A stretch of 64,000 bases of DNA from an uncultured beta proteobacterium (GCA_903845935.1 CAIMZI010000118.1:1-64000), one strand, 5' to 3'; positions 27,566 through 37,844 are shown, counted from the stretch's first letter. Numbers and translations: made by a program. Notes: a model not told the origin generated them from the letters alone.

Positions 27566-30016
27566 CTATACTTTCCAGGCCTGCGCATCAAAATCTGCCT
27601 TGCTAAACGGTTTGACCAACAGCGGCCAGGGCACATCCACACGGGATTTGGCGGTCGCCCTGGAGTAGCCCGACATCAGCAGGATCCGCAGCTTGGGATA
27701 GGTCGCCTGGGCCCTGTGGGCCAACTGGATTCCGTCGAGTTCACCGGGCATGGTGATATCGCTCAGCATGATCTGAAATACGTTGCTTGACAACAAGACC
27801 AAGGCATCTTCGGCGCAACTGGCCAGCACCGTGCTATGCCCGTCCTGCTCCAACCAGACGCGCAGCAGTGCCGCAATATCTGGTTGATCGTCGACCACCA
27901 AAATGCGGCAGGGAACGTGCTTGAAGGCCGCTGGCGTGGCCTGCTCATGTGTCAGCTGCGTCGGCATAGCCGGCGCAACCAGGGGCAGAAAAATGCCAAT
28001 GCAGGTGCCCTTGCCCAGCGTGCTTTGGATCTCCAGCCTGCCACCGGACTGGCTGACAAAACCAGACACCATGGACAGGCCGAGCCCGGTGCCGTGGTCG
28101 CGCGTCTTGGTGGTGAAAAACGGCTCCGTGGCGCGCCTTAAAACCGTCTCAGACATACCGACACCGTTGTCGCAGACCGTCATGTGTGCCATGCCTTCCG
28201 ATGCGTTGAACGCCAGCACCAGCGTGCCGCCGTCCGGCATGGCGTCCCTGGCGTTGACGCACAAATTGAGCAGAACCGACTCCAAGCCGGCGCCATCCAC
28301 TTCCACCGACAGGGCCGTTGGCGGCGCTTGCGTTAGCAACTGAATGCGTTGGCCCAGGGCGGTGCGCAACAGGGGCGCGATGCTTTCCACCAGGGCATAC
28401 AAATCCATGGTGGCGGGCAGCAAGGGGGTTTTGCTGGCCAAGGCCAGCAAGGACTTCACCAGTTGCACGCCGCGCTGTGCCGCACCCAGGGCCACGCCGA
28501 GCCGCTTGGCGTCCTTTTCTTCCGAAACCGTGGGCTTCAGCAAGTCCAGATTGCCCACAATAATGGCCAACAGATTGTTAAAGTCATGCGCCATGCCGCC
28601 GGTCAACTGCCCAATCGATTCGAGTTGTTGGGTGATGCGCGTGCGCTCCTCGGTCATTCTGCGGTCATGGATGTCGGTGGCGGTTTGAAGAAAGGAGGTG
28701 CCCAGGCCGTCCTTGTCCAGAATCAACGTAATTTGCGCCGAAAACCACAGGTAGTCACCATCGAAACGGCGATTGCGGTACTCGCACGATTCGGCGCTTG
28801 GCCGCGCCTGCAAGGCATCGGATAGGAAGGCCTTGACGCGGCCCTGGTCAGCGGGATGGATGGCGCCCAGCACCCAGTCATACCCCTGCGCCCGGGCCTC
28901 GGGGCTGGCGCCTATGAAATGCACCGTGCGTTGGTTGACCCACTGGATGTTGCCCTGCAGGTCCAGGTTGGATACCAGCTGGGGCACCATTTCAATCAAC
29001 TGCTGAAATCGTTGTTGGCTATCGATGAGCTTTTTCTGGCGCAGGACCCCCACGATCAACACGCCAGACAGCGCCAGGCTCAGCGCGGCGACCAGGGAAG
29101 CGGTCGTGATGTAGCCGTGCACCTCCGCGCGATACGAGGCCTCGATGCTGTCCACCGAGGACTCGCCCGCAACGACGAGTGCATACGGATCGATAACGCG
29201 GTAACTGACCAAGCGCTTGTCACCGTCGGAGACCGCAACCGAGGTATAGGTGCCGACCGTAGACTTCTTGATTTCCTTGAATAGTTGGGATTTGTGGATG
29301 TCGCCGCCAAACTCAAATTTGCCATCGCTGAGGCGTATGCGGGTGTAACCGTCCAGGCCGACGATGGCACGCGAGGTCTCGACGCCAAGGCTGGTCTTTT
29401 CGAAGCTGTCGCTGAACAGGCCGGGCTCCACCGACATCAACACGATGCCAGCAAAGCTGCCATCCTTGTTGCTGATGCGACGCACCAGCGGGATCACCCA
29501 CTTGCCGCTGATCCGGCTTTGCACCGGTACTGCCACGTTCAGCAGGTCGTCCTGGCGGGTAATTTGTGTCTGAAAATACTCGCGATCGGCCAGGCTGAGC
29601 GTGCGCCCATCGGCGCTGTCACTGCGTCCGGTGGATAACACCACCGAACCGGAGGCGTCGGTAAAGGTGATGCGCGGATTGAGCTCCGCACCGAGCTTGA
29701 GCCGGTAGATTCGGCTCAGCAAATGCGCCTTGCTCATGTGCGGCTGCTCAGAAAAATCTTCGCGCAACACCAGCAGCACCTTGTCCAGCGATGCCAGCAG
29801 GTTGCGAATGCGCACTTCGTCGGAGCGTGCAATTTCGCTATTGAAGTCTGCCACCTGAGCATAGGCATTCTCGCGCTCGCGCGACACCGCGCCTTGCGTG
29901 ATAAAGAACACGCTCAGCAACAGCAGGCAGGTGAGGCAGACAATGACCAAGACCCGCCTATCGGTGCGCCCCAATCCCTTGGCTTGTCCATAGCGGTGCG
30001 CCACGGTCTCGGTCAT
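27566..30016 (-). CDS. Hybrid histidine kinase (periplasmic Cache-like sensor, PAS, HisKA, HATPase, REC)
   Basis: GGMAHDFNNLLAIIVGNLDLL, GTGLGLSMVSGFVSQSGG, C-terminal REC RILVVDDQPDIAALL...MLSDITMPGELDG; start inferred at ATG 30016. Confidence 0.88.
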   Translation of the reverse strand: MTETVAHRYGQAKGLGRTDRRVLVIVCLTCLLLLSVFFITQGAVSRERENAYAQVADFNSEIARSDEVRIRNLLASLDKVLLVLREDFSEQPHMSKAHLLSRIYRLKLGAELNPRITFTDASGSVVLSTGRSDSADGRTLSLADREYFQTQITRQDDLLNVAVPVQSRISGKWVIPLVRRISNKDGSFAGIVLMSVEPGLFSDSFEKTSLGVETSRAIVGLDGYTRIRLSDGKFEFGGDIHKSQLFKEIKKSTVGTYTSVAVSDGDKRLVSYRVIDPYALVVAGESSVDSIEASYRAEVHGYITTASLVAALSLALSGVLIVGVLRQKKLIDSQQRFQQLIEMVPQLVSNLDLQGNIQWVNQRTVHFIGASPEARAQGYDWVLGAIHPADQGRVKAFLSDALQARPSAESCEYRNRRFDGDYLWFSAQITLILDKDGLGTSFLQTATDIHDRRMTEERTRITQQLESIGQLTGGMAHDFNNLLAIIVGNLDLLKPTVSEEKDAKRLGVALGAAQRGVQLVKSLLALASKTPLLPATMDLYALVESIAPLLRTALGQRIQLLTQAPPTALSVEVDGAGLESVLLNLCVNARDAMPDGGTLVLAFNASEGMAHMTVCDNGVGMSETVLRRATEPFFTTKTRDHGTGLGLSMVSGFVSQSGGRLEIQSTLGKGTCIGIFLPLVAPAMPTQLTHEQATPAAFKHVPCRILVVDDQPDIAALLRVWLEQDGHSTVLASCAEDALVLLSSNVFQIMLSDITMPGELDGIQLAHRAQATYPKLRILLMSGYSRATAKSRVDVPWPLLVKPFSKADFDAQAWKV

Positions 30017-30399
30017 GCTGGAATGCCTATCGCCATCAACAGCTCGTCGCGCGAAAAGGGCTTGCAAATTGCCGCACGCACATCCAGGCCAATGCCCTTG
30101 GCGTACAGGCTTGAGGCTTGGAGCGCTGCCTGTGCGTGGCCGGTCATCAACACCAGGGAACAGGCCAGCCCCATGGGTGCGATCCGGTCCATCAGTTCGA
30201 AGCCGTCAATATCTGGCAGCGACAGGTCCAGTATGAGGGTGTCGAACGAAAAAATTTCCCGGCTTTTGAGGAAGTCCGCAGCCAGGTAGAACAGCTCCGT
30301 GTCGACGTTGGCGCTGCTCAGCATGTCGCTGACCAGATTGGCCATGAGGGGCTCATCGTCCACAATCGCTATGCGCATGCGAGCCGTGCCGCGGCTCAT
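30013..30399 (-). CDS. Receiver-only response regulator
   Basis: MRIAIVDDEPLMANLVSD, TLILDLSLPDIDGFEL, LVLMTGHA; no output domain. Confidence 0.8.
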   Translation of the reverse strand: MSRGTARMRIAIVDDEPLMANLVSDMLSSANVDTELFYLAADFLKSREIFSFDTLILDLSLPDIDGFELMDRIAPMGLACSLVLMTGHAQAALQASSLYAKGIGLDVRAAICKPFSRDELLMAIGIPA

Positions 30400-30490
30400 G
30401 GATGGAGCCTGGGGGAGGGGCCAGCAAGTGCCGACGCGCAAAAATATTCAAGCTTCACGTTTTTCATCATGCAATCGTTCATCCATATCA

Positions 30491-33262
30491 TTATTTAACC
30501 GACCCGTTGGGCCGCTCCATTGGCAGGTCCAGCGCATCGGTTCGAGTGACATACACCAAGCGGTGTGCCCCGTCTTTGATGCTTGGCACCCGGACCGATT
30601 CGGAGCTCACCGCAAGTCGGGTACCGTCCTTGCGCACCACCACCCAACTGCCCTTGAGTTCACCGCCATCGTTGACATATTTGCGGTTCAGCTCCAGCAC
30701 CCTTTGCCGGTCCTCCGGGGGGAACAACAGGCTGAAGCTTGAGCCAATCAGTTCCTCGCGCTCGAAGCCGTAGATGTTGCAGTAATTGGCATTCACATTT
30801 TCAAAGATTCCCTGGGGGTCGATGATGGCCACCCCCACCGGAGCGCTGCGGATCAGTTCATCGAGCAGCATAGAGGGCTCCTTGGGGACATAGGTCTGAT
30901 TGCTCCAAGACAGGGGCGGGGTCCATGTGGCCAACCAGCCCGGAACATCCGCTGCCGCCATGGGGCGCGCAATGCCGTAGCCTTGGCCCAGTTCGCAGCC
31001 AAGCTGCAACAGCAGCTCGCCCTGCGCTGCCGTCTCCACCCCTTCTGCAATCACGTTGCGTCTGAAGGCGCGGGCCAGACTGGTGACGCCCTCCACGATC
31101 GACAGATGGTTGCGGTCTTGTGCCATCTGACCGACAAAGCTCTGGTCTACCTTGAGTTCCTGTGCGGGCAAATTGCTCAGGTAGGTCAGCGAGGAGTAAC
31201 CGGTACCGAAGTCATCGAGTGCAAAGTCCACACCAATGGAGTGGCACTGTTGCATGGTTTTGCGAACCCGGTCCATGTCCGACAGCGCCGTGGTCTCCAG
31301 GATCTCGATAGACAGCATGCCGTGGCAGGCTGGATGGGCCTCGCTGAGCTTGAGCAGGTCGGTATAGAAGTCCTCCTGCTGCAGGTGAAAAGCGGCTACG
31401 TTCACGCTGACCGGAAGCCTGAGGTCCTGGTCCAGCCAGGCCTGCATTTGCCGCATGGCGGTGGCAATCACCCATTTGCTGATTTCCAGACTGACGGGAC
31501 GGTCTTCAATCAGGGGTAAAAAGGCGGCTGGCAACAAAAAGCCATGGGTCGGATGGTTCCAGCGTATCAGCGCCTCCAGGCCCACCGTCTTGCCGGTCTT
31601 CATGTTGACCTTGGGCTGGTAGTGCAGCTCAAACTCGGACCTCTCCAGTCCCGTCTTGATCTGGGGCAACGTGGCCATCTGCGCCTTGCTTTCTTTTTCA
31701 CGGTCGGCATCAAAAAAGGCGAACTGGTTTTTACCGCTTTGCTTGGCCACATACATGGACTGGTCGGCGTGGCGCACCAGTTGGTCGGCGTCGAAGTTGT
31801 CGTTGGGATAGACCGTGACACCAATGCTGGCGGACACGCGCAGCATGTGTGTGCCCACCGGCAAGACGGCGGAGCTTGCCTCCAGCAACCGCTCCAGCAC
31901 CGGGATGCAGTCCTCGGGCGCATCGAGTCCGGTGATCAGCGCCACAAATTCATCGCCGCCAAAGCGGGCAATGGAGTCGCCGGCGCGCAGGGCCTGCTGC
32001 ATTCTGGCTGCCAGGCCAATCAGCAACTGGTCACCCACGGGGTGGCCGTAGTTGTCGTTGATGACCTTGAAACCATCCAGATCCAGAAACGCCACGGCCA
32101 GCGACTGCTCGCTGCGGGCGCAGGTGGCAATCGCCTTGTGCAACCGATCCAGCAGCAAGGAGCGGTTGGGCAGGCCGGTCAGCAAATCGTAATGCGCCAC
32201 GTACTCCAGTTGCTTCTGCTTGTTTTTGAGGCTGGTGATGTCGTTAAAAAATAGCGCGTAGCTGGTGAGCACACCCTGCGCGTTGTGCACCGCGCTGACG
32301 CTGACCATGGCCGGATATTCGCTGGCGTCCTTGCGTTGGCTGATGCGTTCTCCCGACCAATGGCCCTGGCTGTCCACGCTTTGCAGCAGGCTGTCCACAT
32401 CGTCCACACCGTCTGGCGTGCGGCACAGCAACTGCCGCACATGCACGCCCAGCAGGTCGGCCTGCGTGTAACAGGTCTCCTTGCAGAAGTTTTCGTTGAT
32501 CTCCAGAATCAGGCCGGCAGCATCTGCCACGACAATGCTCTCGCGTGCGTGCTTGAACACGTTGGCGGCCAGGATCAGTTTTTCTTCGTTGACCTGCAGC
32601 CGCTCGCTGGTCTGCTTGAGCACCTCGCGTTCACGCCTTTGCTGGCGCTTTCGGCGCAGATGCGACAGGGTCGCCAGGCCCAGAAATGCCAACTGGAAAA
32701 TTGCCAACGCCAGAATCAGTGCGTTCTGGTTGAGCAGGCGAAGAGAGGCCGCCTCCATGTTGCGCGCCGATCGGATGGTCGCCACATGGCTGAGCATTTG
32801 TATGGGAATTTCCAGGTCCCACATGGAGCGCACCAGGCCATTGATCAGCACGGGGTCCAGACGTGGCGCGGCCAGCATCGTGTCCATGCTGCGGCTGAAT
32901 TCCGCGATCGCCGAGAGGGTGTAGGTGTATTCAGGCTCCGCGGCGATTTCGGCCATGATGGGACTGTTTTTCACCAGTTCCACCCGGCTGCTCAGGATGT
33001 CATAGCGCAGGGAGAGCGTGTCTCGGTCCAGGTTGCCGGGCTGCTGCAATGCCAGCAACATGGCCTGGCGCAGGCGCAGAAATTCACGGTCGAACTGGAA
33101 CACCAGGCCGGCCAGCGAATCCCCGCGGTCTTCAAAACTGCTTTTGATTTCGCGTCTTTGCAGCAAGGTAAATGCCACCACCGCCGACATGATCAGGGCA
33201 ATAAACCCAGATGCCAGGGCCAGCCATCCCAGTTGGTGGCGCAATGAACGGAGGGGATGCAT
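30491..33262 (-). CDS. PAS-GGDEF-EAL-PAS bifunctional c-di-GMP enzyme candidate
   Basis: ARFGGDEFVALITG intact, I-site RAGD, YQPKVNMKTGKTVGLEALIRWNHP intact EAL, PAS domains on both sides. Confidence 0.92.
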   Translation of the reverse strand: MHPLRSLRHQLGWLALASGFIALIMSAVVAFTLLQRREIKSSFEDRGDSLAGLVFQFDREFLRLRQAMLLALQQPGNLDRDTLSLRYDILSSRVELVKNSPIMAEIAAEPEYTYTLSAIAEFSRSMDTMLAAPRLDPVLINGLVRSMWDLEIPIQMLSHVATIRSARNMEAASLRLLNQNALILALAIFQLAFLGLATLSHLRRKRQQRREREVLKQTSERLQVNEEKLILAANVFKHARESIVVADAAGLILEINENFCKETCYTQADLLGVHVRQLLCRTPDGVDDVDSLLQSVDSQGHWSGERISQRKDASEYPAMVSVSAVHNAQGVLTSYALFFNDITSLKNKQKQLEYVAHYDLLTGLPNRSLLLDRLHKAIATCARSEQSLAVAFLDLDGFKVINDNYGHPVGDQLLIGLAARMQQALRAGDSIARFGGDEFVALITGLDAPEDCIPVLERLLEASSAVLPVGTHMLRVSASIGVTVYPNDNFDADQLVRHADQSMYVAKQSGKNQFAFFDADREKESKAQMATLPQIKTGLERSEFELHYQPKVNMKTGKTVGLEALIRWNHPTHGFLLPAAFLPLIEDRPVSLEISKWVIATAMRQMQAWLDQDLRLPVSVNVAAFHLQQEDFYTDLLKLSEAHPACHGMLSIEILETTALSDMDRVRKTMQQCHSIGVDFALDDFGTGYSSLTYLSNLPAQELKVDQSFVGQMAQDRNHLSIVEGVTSLARAFRRNVIAEGVETAAQGELLLQLGCELGQGYGIARPMAAADVPGWLATWTPPLSWSNQTYVPKEPSMLLDELIRSAPVGVAIIDPQGIFENVNANYCNIYGFEREELIGSSFSLLFPPEDRQRVLELNRKYVNDGGELKGSWVVVRKDGTRLAVSSESVRVPSIKDGAHRLVYVTRTDALDLPMERPNGSVK

Positions 33263-33339
33263 GGTATGAATGGATAGAAAGCGCCGAAAAAAATCTCGAC
33301 GTTTTTATCATTTCATGAAAATGCTGCAAAAGCAAACTC

Positions 33340-33371
33340 TCAAAAAATCTGAGGATTGATCCTCAGATTCA
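33340..33371 (-). terminator. Intrinsic terminator of the HTH-REC gene
   Basis: Minus strand AATCTGAGGA-TCAA-TCCTCAGATT followed by TTTT; 10-bp perfect stem. Confidence 0.85.
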
Positions 33372-33959
33372 GGTGCTAATCCCGCTGGCCGCCTTCCACA
33401 AGCCTTCGGCCAGGGTTTGGAGTTTGTCATAGGCCACCGGCTTGGCCATGACCGTCACACGTTCGGGCAGGCCGCCGTGCGCGTTGATCTCGGCCAGCGG
33501 CAGTCCCGACACCACGACGATGCCCATGTCCTTGAAGCGCTCTACCTGGCACAGCCCGCGCACGATGTTGAAGCCGTTGACACCGGGCAGGCGCAGGTCG
33601 CAGACCAGCAGCTTGGGTTGCACCTCGCCGGCCAGGATCAGCGCCTCGTAGCCATTCGGTGCCACATAAACCGTGACGGGAAAGGGCCACTGGCTCATAT
33701 GGTCCTCATACAACTCCACCAGATGCGGATCGTCTTCGACTATCAGAACTGGCATGGTGTAGGGCGCTTGCGCCTGCGCCGCAGCCGCTCGCCTGGACTC
33801 CATCAGCTCGGCCACCGAGGACTGGAGGATGCGCCGGTGACCGCCCTCGGTTTTCCAGCTTTTCAACATGCCGCGTTCCACCCATTGCTGAGCCGTCGAA
33901 AGTGAGATGCCAAGAAGCTCGGCCGCTTGACGTGTGGTGAGATAGTTTGTGGAAGTCAA
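33369..33959 (-). CDS. MerR/excisionase-type HTH fused to C-terminal receiver domain
   Basis: NYLTTRQAAELLGISLSTAQQWVERGMLKSWKTEGGHRRI (HTH_17-like) then PVLIVEDDPHLVELYEDH...LLVCDLRLPGVNGF; TTG start at 33959 inferred, ORF is open further upstream. Confidence 0.75.
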   Translation of the reverse strand: MTSTNYLTTRQAAELLGISLSTAQQWVERGMLKSWKTEGGHRRILQSSVAELMESRRAAAAQAQAPYTMPVLIVEDDPHLVELYEDHMSQWPFPVTVYVAPNGYEALILAGEVQPKLLVCDLRLPGVNGFNIVRGLCQVERFKDMGIVVVSGLPLAEINAHGGLPERVTVMAKPVAYDKLQTLAEGLWKAASGIST

Positions 33960-34321
33960 GCGGAAGCCGCCCTGCAATAAACTCGAAAGACTCGAAAAAT
34001 CCGAAAGCACCAAAAGCCCAATACCCAGTGCCCAGTGGCGAACCGACCCGGTCAGAGTTGCAGTGGGCGACTGAATGGGTGAATGCAGCGCGACCCGAGT
34101 GTAGACTTTTCTTTCACCCTGATTTTTACCGCTAACGCTTTGATTTTGCGCGGTTTTATCTTTGCTTGCATGCTGTGTTAATGAGTGTTCGTAATGTGGC
34201 AAACCTGTTAAGGCCTACCTTCGTGATGCGCTTCTTGCCAGGGATGAACAGCCGCCTCGCTGGGTTGCTGCAACCCGCATGCTGCTATGGTGCAGGGCTT
34301 CAGGACAACAAGGCCCCCAAG

Positions 34322-36467
34322 CGTGAACGACCACTGGATAGCAAACTGGAAACGAGCCCTCAACCACGAGGGTGTCATCCGCGGCGCGCAGGCCCTGCTG
34401 GCCCTGGGCTGCGTGCTGGCGCTGGGCTGGCAGGCCGAGTGGCAGGACGAGCTGATGCCGGTGGTGCTGGGCGTGTTGGCCAGCGCCTTCACCGAAACTG
34501 ACGACAACTGGAGCGGACGCCTGAAGGCACAGCTGCTAAGCCTGGGCGCCTTTGCCCTGGTGGCCGCCGCCGTCTGGGCGGCATTGCCATCGTTTGTGAC
34601 GCTGGCGGCGGTGCTGGCGTTGTCGGCCTTTGTGCTGACCATGCTGGGCGCTTTAGGCGAGCGCTACCGGGCGATTGCCTTTGGCGCCTTGGTGCTGTTT
34701 ATCTACACCGCGCTGTCGGCGCAAAACAACCGCGACCAGGCGCTCGAGGTCGCCCCCTATTTGCTGGGTGGTGCCGCCTGGTACGGTCTGGTGTCGCTGT
34801 GCTGGGCCGCCGCCTGGCCACGGCCGACGGTGCGCCATCGCCTGTCGCAACTCTATGCCCTGCTGGGTGAATACCTGCGTCTGAAGGCGCAGCTGCTGGA
34901 GCCGGTCAGCGACATCGACCTGGCCGGTCGCCGACTGCAACTCGCGCTGCACAACGGTCGCGTGGTGGATGCGCTGAACGCCACCAAGGAGAGCCTGTTG
35001 AGTCGCTTGGGCTCTGGCGAGCCGCCGGCCTGGATGCAGGAGGCCATGCGCCAATACTTGGCTGCACAGGACATCCACGAGCGCGTCAGCTCCTCACACG
35101 AAAGCTATGCCGTGCTGGCCGAGGCCTTTCCGCGTTCCGACGCGCTCTACCGCTGCCAGCGCGTGCTCAGCGTGCTGGGCGAGCAGGCGCACAAGTTTGC
35201 GCGGGCCATACGGGATCGCAGCCGGGCGCAACATGCCGGCACGACCGCCCGGGCGATTGAAGACATGCAAAGCGCCATGCAATTTCTGGACGCATCGCAA
35301 GCTGCGCCCGCGTTGCAGCGGCCCTTGAGCGCTCTGCATGCGCTGGGCGACAACCTGACCAGTCTGGCCAGCGTATTTGCCAGCGCCATGCGCCATGGTG
35401 GTGTGGCCCCCGACCTGAGTCTGATTGACCGCAAGCCACGTAGCCTGGGCGAGGCCTGGGGCCGGGTGCGTGCCCAGTTGAACCTGCGCTCCCCCCTAAT
35501 GCGCCATGCCCTGCGCCTTTCCCTGGCCTTGTTGGTGGCCTTCGCGGTGATGCGCGCCACCCACGATCCGCACGGCTACTGGATCTTGTTGACGGTGGTG
35601 TTCACCAGCCAGCCCCACTTTGCCGCTACGTTGAGCCGGGCTGTGCAACGCGCGGTTGGCACTGTGGTGGGCCTGGCGCTGGGGTGGGCGCTGATCCGGC
35701 TGTTTCCCGGGGCCTTGCTGCAGGCCGGCTGCATGGTGCTGGCCGGCGCCCTGTTTATCGGTAAACGCCAGACCGACCTGCGCGGCGCCACGGCCGCCAT
35801 CACCGCGCTGGTGCTGCTGAGCTTTCACCAGATGGGTATGTCGCAGGGCGTGATTCCGGCGCGGCTGCTGGATGCCGCACTGGGCAGCGCGATATCGGCG
35901 CTGGCGGCCTGGTTGGTGCTGCCCAACTGGCAGGCGCGCCAGCTGCCGCACCTGGCGGCGCAGGCCCTGCGCGCCCAGGCCGGTTATCTGCATGAAATCC
36001 TGCTGCAGTACCAGGACGGCAAGCAGGACCACCTGGCCTACCGGCTGGCGCGCCGCAATGCGCACAACGCCGACGCTGCGCTGGCCAACGCCTTTGGCGC
36101 GATGCGCAAGGAGCCTGCCGGCACGCGCCTGAACGAGGCCGCCTGCGCTCAATTTGTGGTGCTGTCGCACATGCTGCTGAATTTTCTCTCGGCGCTGGGC
36201 GCACACCGCGGCGAGATCGAGGTGGGCAGGCTGGACGCGCCTACCCGCCAGGTCGCCGAGCAGCTGCAACAGGGGCTGCAGAGTCTGTCGCAACTGCTGG
36301 AGCAACCGCGTCTGCCGGTGGTGCGCCGCAGCGCGCCCGGTGCCAGCACGGCCGCGCCCGATGACGCTCTGGAGGCTCAGAGCCTGCTGCTTTCGCAACT
36401 GCGCCTGGCCAGTCGCCTGCTGCCCGAGCTGGGTCAGCAGGCGCTGCTGTTCGGTGCGCCGCGCTGA
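34322..36467 (+). CDS. FUSC/YccS-family inner-membrane transporter
   Basis: Two TM bundles, YccS-like N-terminus and C-terminal repeated FUSC domain; GTG start at 34322 inferred, ORF track start 34287. Confidence 0.8.
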
Positions 36468-36598
36468 CCCTGCGGCACCGGCGCAAACTGCCTGGGGAAT
36501 CGCAGTGGATGCCACTGGGGCAGTGACAAGGGCGATCAAAATAGGGCCATCCATCAGGCTATCGAATATTTAATCGACTGGAAGCAAAGAGGACAACC

Positions 36599-36943
36599 AT
36601 GCCCGAGGGCAAGCGCGGCGGGCAGTTCTACGCCCCGGCCAGCATCGTCAAGACCCTGGTGGCCGTACTCAACCCGCACACCGGCAAGGTCTACGACCCC
36701 TGCTGCGGCTCGGGCGGCATGTTTGTGCAGTCCGAGCGATTCATTGAAGCGCATGGCGGCAAGATCGGCGACGTGTCGATCTACGGCTAAGAGGCCAACC
36801 CGACCACATGGCGCCTGGCGGCGATGAACCTCGCCACCAAGATGCAGCAGTTGACCGAGAAACTGGGGGAGCAGATGGCAAAGGGCTCAGAGCTTGACCA
36901 GTTGATCCGGCAGAAGCTGGGGGGGCTGGGGTATGAGTTCTGA
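36599..36943 (+). pseudogene. Type I restriction-modification methyltransferase (HsdM) remnant
   Basis: [44 protein letters not shown]...ISIYG-like, then TAA 36788-36790, then EANPTTWRLAAMNLA joined to a C-terminal LGEQMAKGSELDQLIRQKLGGLGYEF. Confidence 0.85.
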
Positions 36944-37110
36944 AGTGACGCTCCACACAGCCGACTACCGGCAATGGCTGGGCGAACTGAAAGTCCGCTT
37001 TCGCCAAGTTCAGCTTAAAGCTGCCGTCGCGGTCAACACTGCCATGCTCCAGTTCTACTGGGACTTGGGGGCCGACATGGTGGTCAAACAAACGCAGTTC
37101 GCGTGGGGTA
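36933..37110 (+). pseudogene. DUF1016/YhcG-family nuclease N-terminal fragment
   Basis: ADYRQWLGELKVRFRQVQLKAAVAVNTAMLQFYWDLGADMVVKQTQFAWG, then abrupt loss of homology. Confidence 0.75.
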
Positions 37111-37112
37111 CC

Positions 37113-37214
37113 TGTGACCGGGATATGAACCTGCCGGGATGGGGCTTACACCCATTGTCAGAAGATTTGAAGGGTCATTGGGCCGTATCAGTCAATGGCA
37201 ATTGGCGGATGACG
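37113..37214 (+). pseudogene. HigB-like toxin C-terminal fragment
   Basis: MNLPGWGLHPLSEDLKGHWAVSVNGNWRMT matches HigB pattern PGxxLHPLxGDLxGxWSVxVNGNWRxTF. Confidence 0.75.
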
Positions 37215-37258
37215 TGTTGCCCGCATTGGGGCTGGGTGTGACCCAAGCCGCCGAACAG
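37208..37258 (+). pseudogene. HigA-like antitoxin N-terminal fragment (different frame from HigB fragment)
   Basis: DDVLPALGLGVTQAAEQ resembles HigA EDVLPALGLxVTxAAxQLGV. Confidence 0.65.
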
Positions 37259-37715
37259 CGATTCAAGACCACACCCATGCGCGTGAAGCCTGCGCCAGCA
37301 ATGGCCGCATAGAGATTCCGCGAAGCCCTGGCGCGGTTCCGAGAAGCAGCGTCAGCAGCACAGTAACCAGTTTGGCCCCAGCCTAGCACTCCGCCATCGC
37401 CATCTTCAGTCCTGCGGATCAGCCCGACCCGCAAGCATCATGAAAACCGATACCGCTGGCTGACCAAAGGCCAAAGCGTATTCATTGCGAAATTGACCGC
37501 CACATCCCAAGCCCTCACGCACTTGGAAACCAAAACCATGAAAACACTTTCCCACTCAGAGTTAAAGGCCGAGATGTTCGCCGAACCCTTGGAGGTGACC
37601 ATGCCATCATGTCCGCCGTTGTCTTCTGTGGGACGGCAGGCCTTGCCGGGTTCGATTGGTACAAAGCAATGTACCGATGGCGGCACACCGCAGGTATGAG
37701 GGTGTGGAAACAAGA

Positions 37716-37747
37716 AAGGGTTAGCAGTCACTTACCTGCTAACCCTT
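37716..37747 (-). terminator. Intrinsic terminator downstream of tRNA-Thr
   Basis: 12-bp perfect inverted repeat AAGGGTTAGCAG/CTGCTAACCCTT, 8-nt loop, followed by TTCTTGTTT on minus strand. Confidence 0.8.
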
Positions 37748-37755
37748 GTGTCTAT

Positions 37756-37831
37756 TGGTGCCGCTTGACGGAATCGAACTGTCGACCTTCTCCTTACGAA
37801 GGAGCTGCTCTACCAACTGAGCTAAAGCGGC
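37756..37831 (-). tRNA. tRNA-Thr(CGT)
   Basis: Minus strand GCCGCTTTAGCTCAGTTGGTAGAGCAGCTCCTTCGTAAGGAGAAGGTCGACAGTTCGATTCCGTCAAGCGGCACCA; cloverleaf with CGT anticodon and encoded CCA. Confidence 0.95.
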
Positions 37832-37844
37832 ACTAAGCCCGAGA

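Noticed and set aside
36468-36500. GCGGCACC near 36472 considered as an attachment-site copy of the tRNA-Thr 3' end
   Set aside because: Only about 8 nt and in the wrong orientation relative to the tRNA; no integrase seen
36933-37241. 102-aa ORF considered as an intact small protein
   Set aside because: It is a chimera of DUF1016 N-terminal and HigB C-terminal fragments, so best explained as debris
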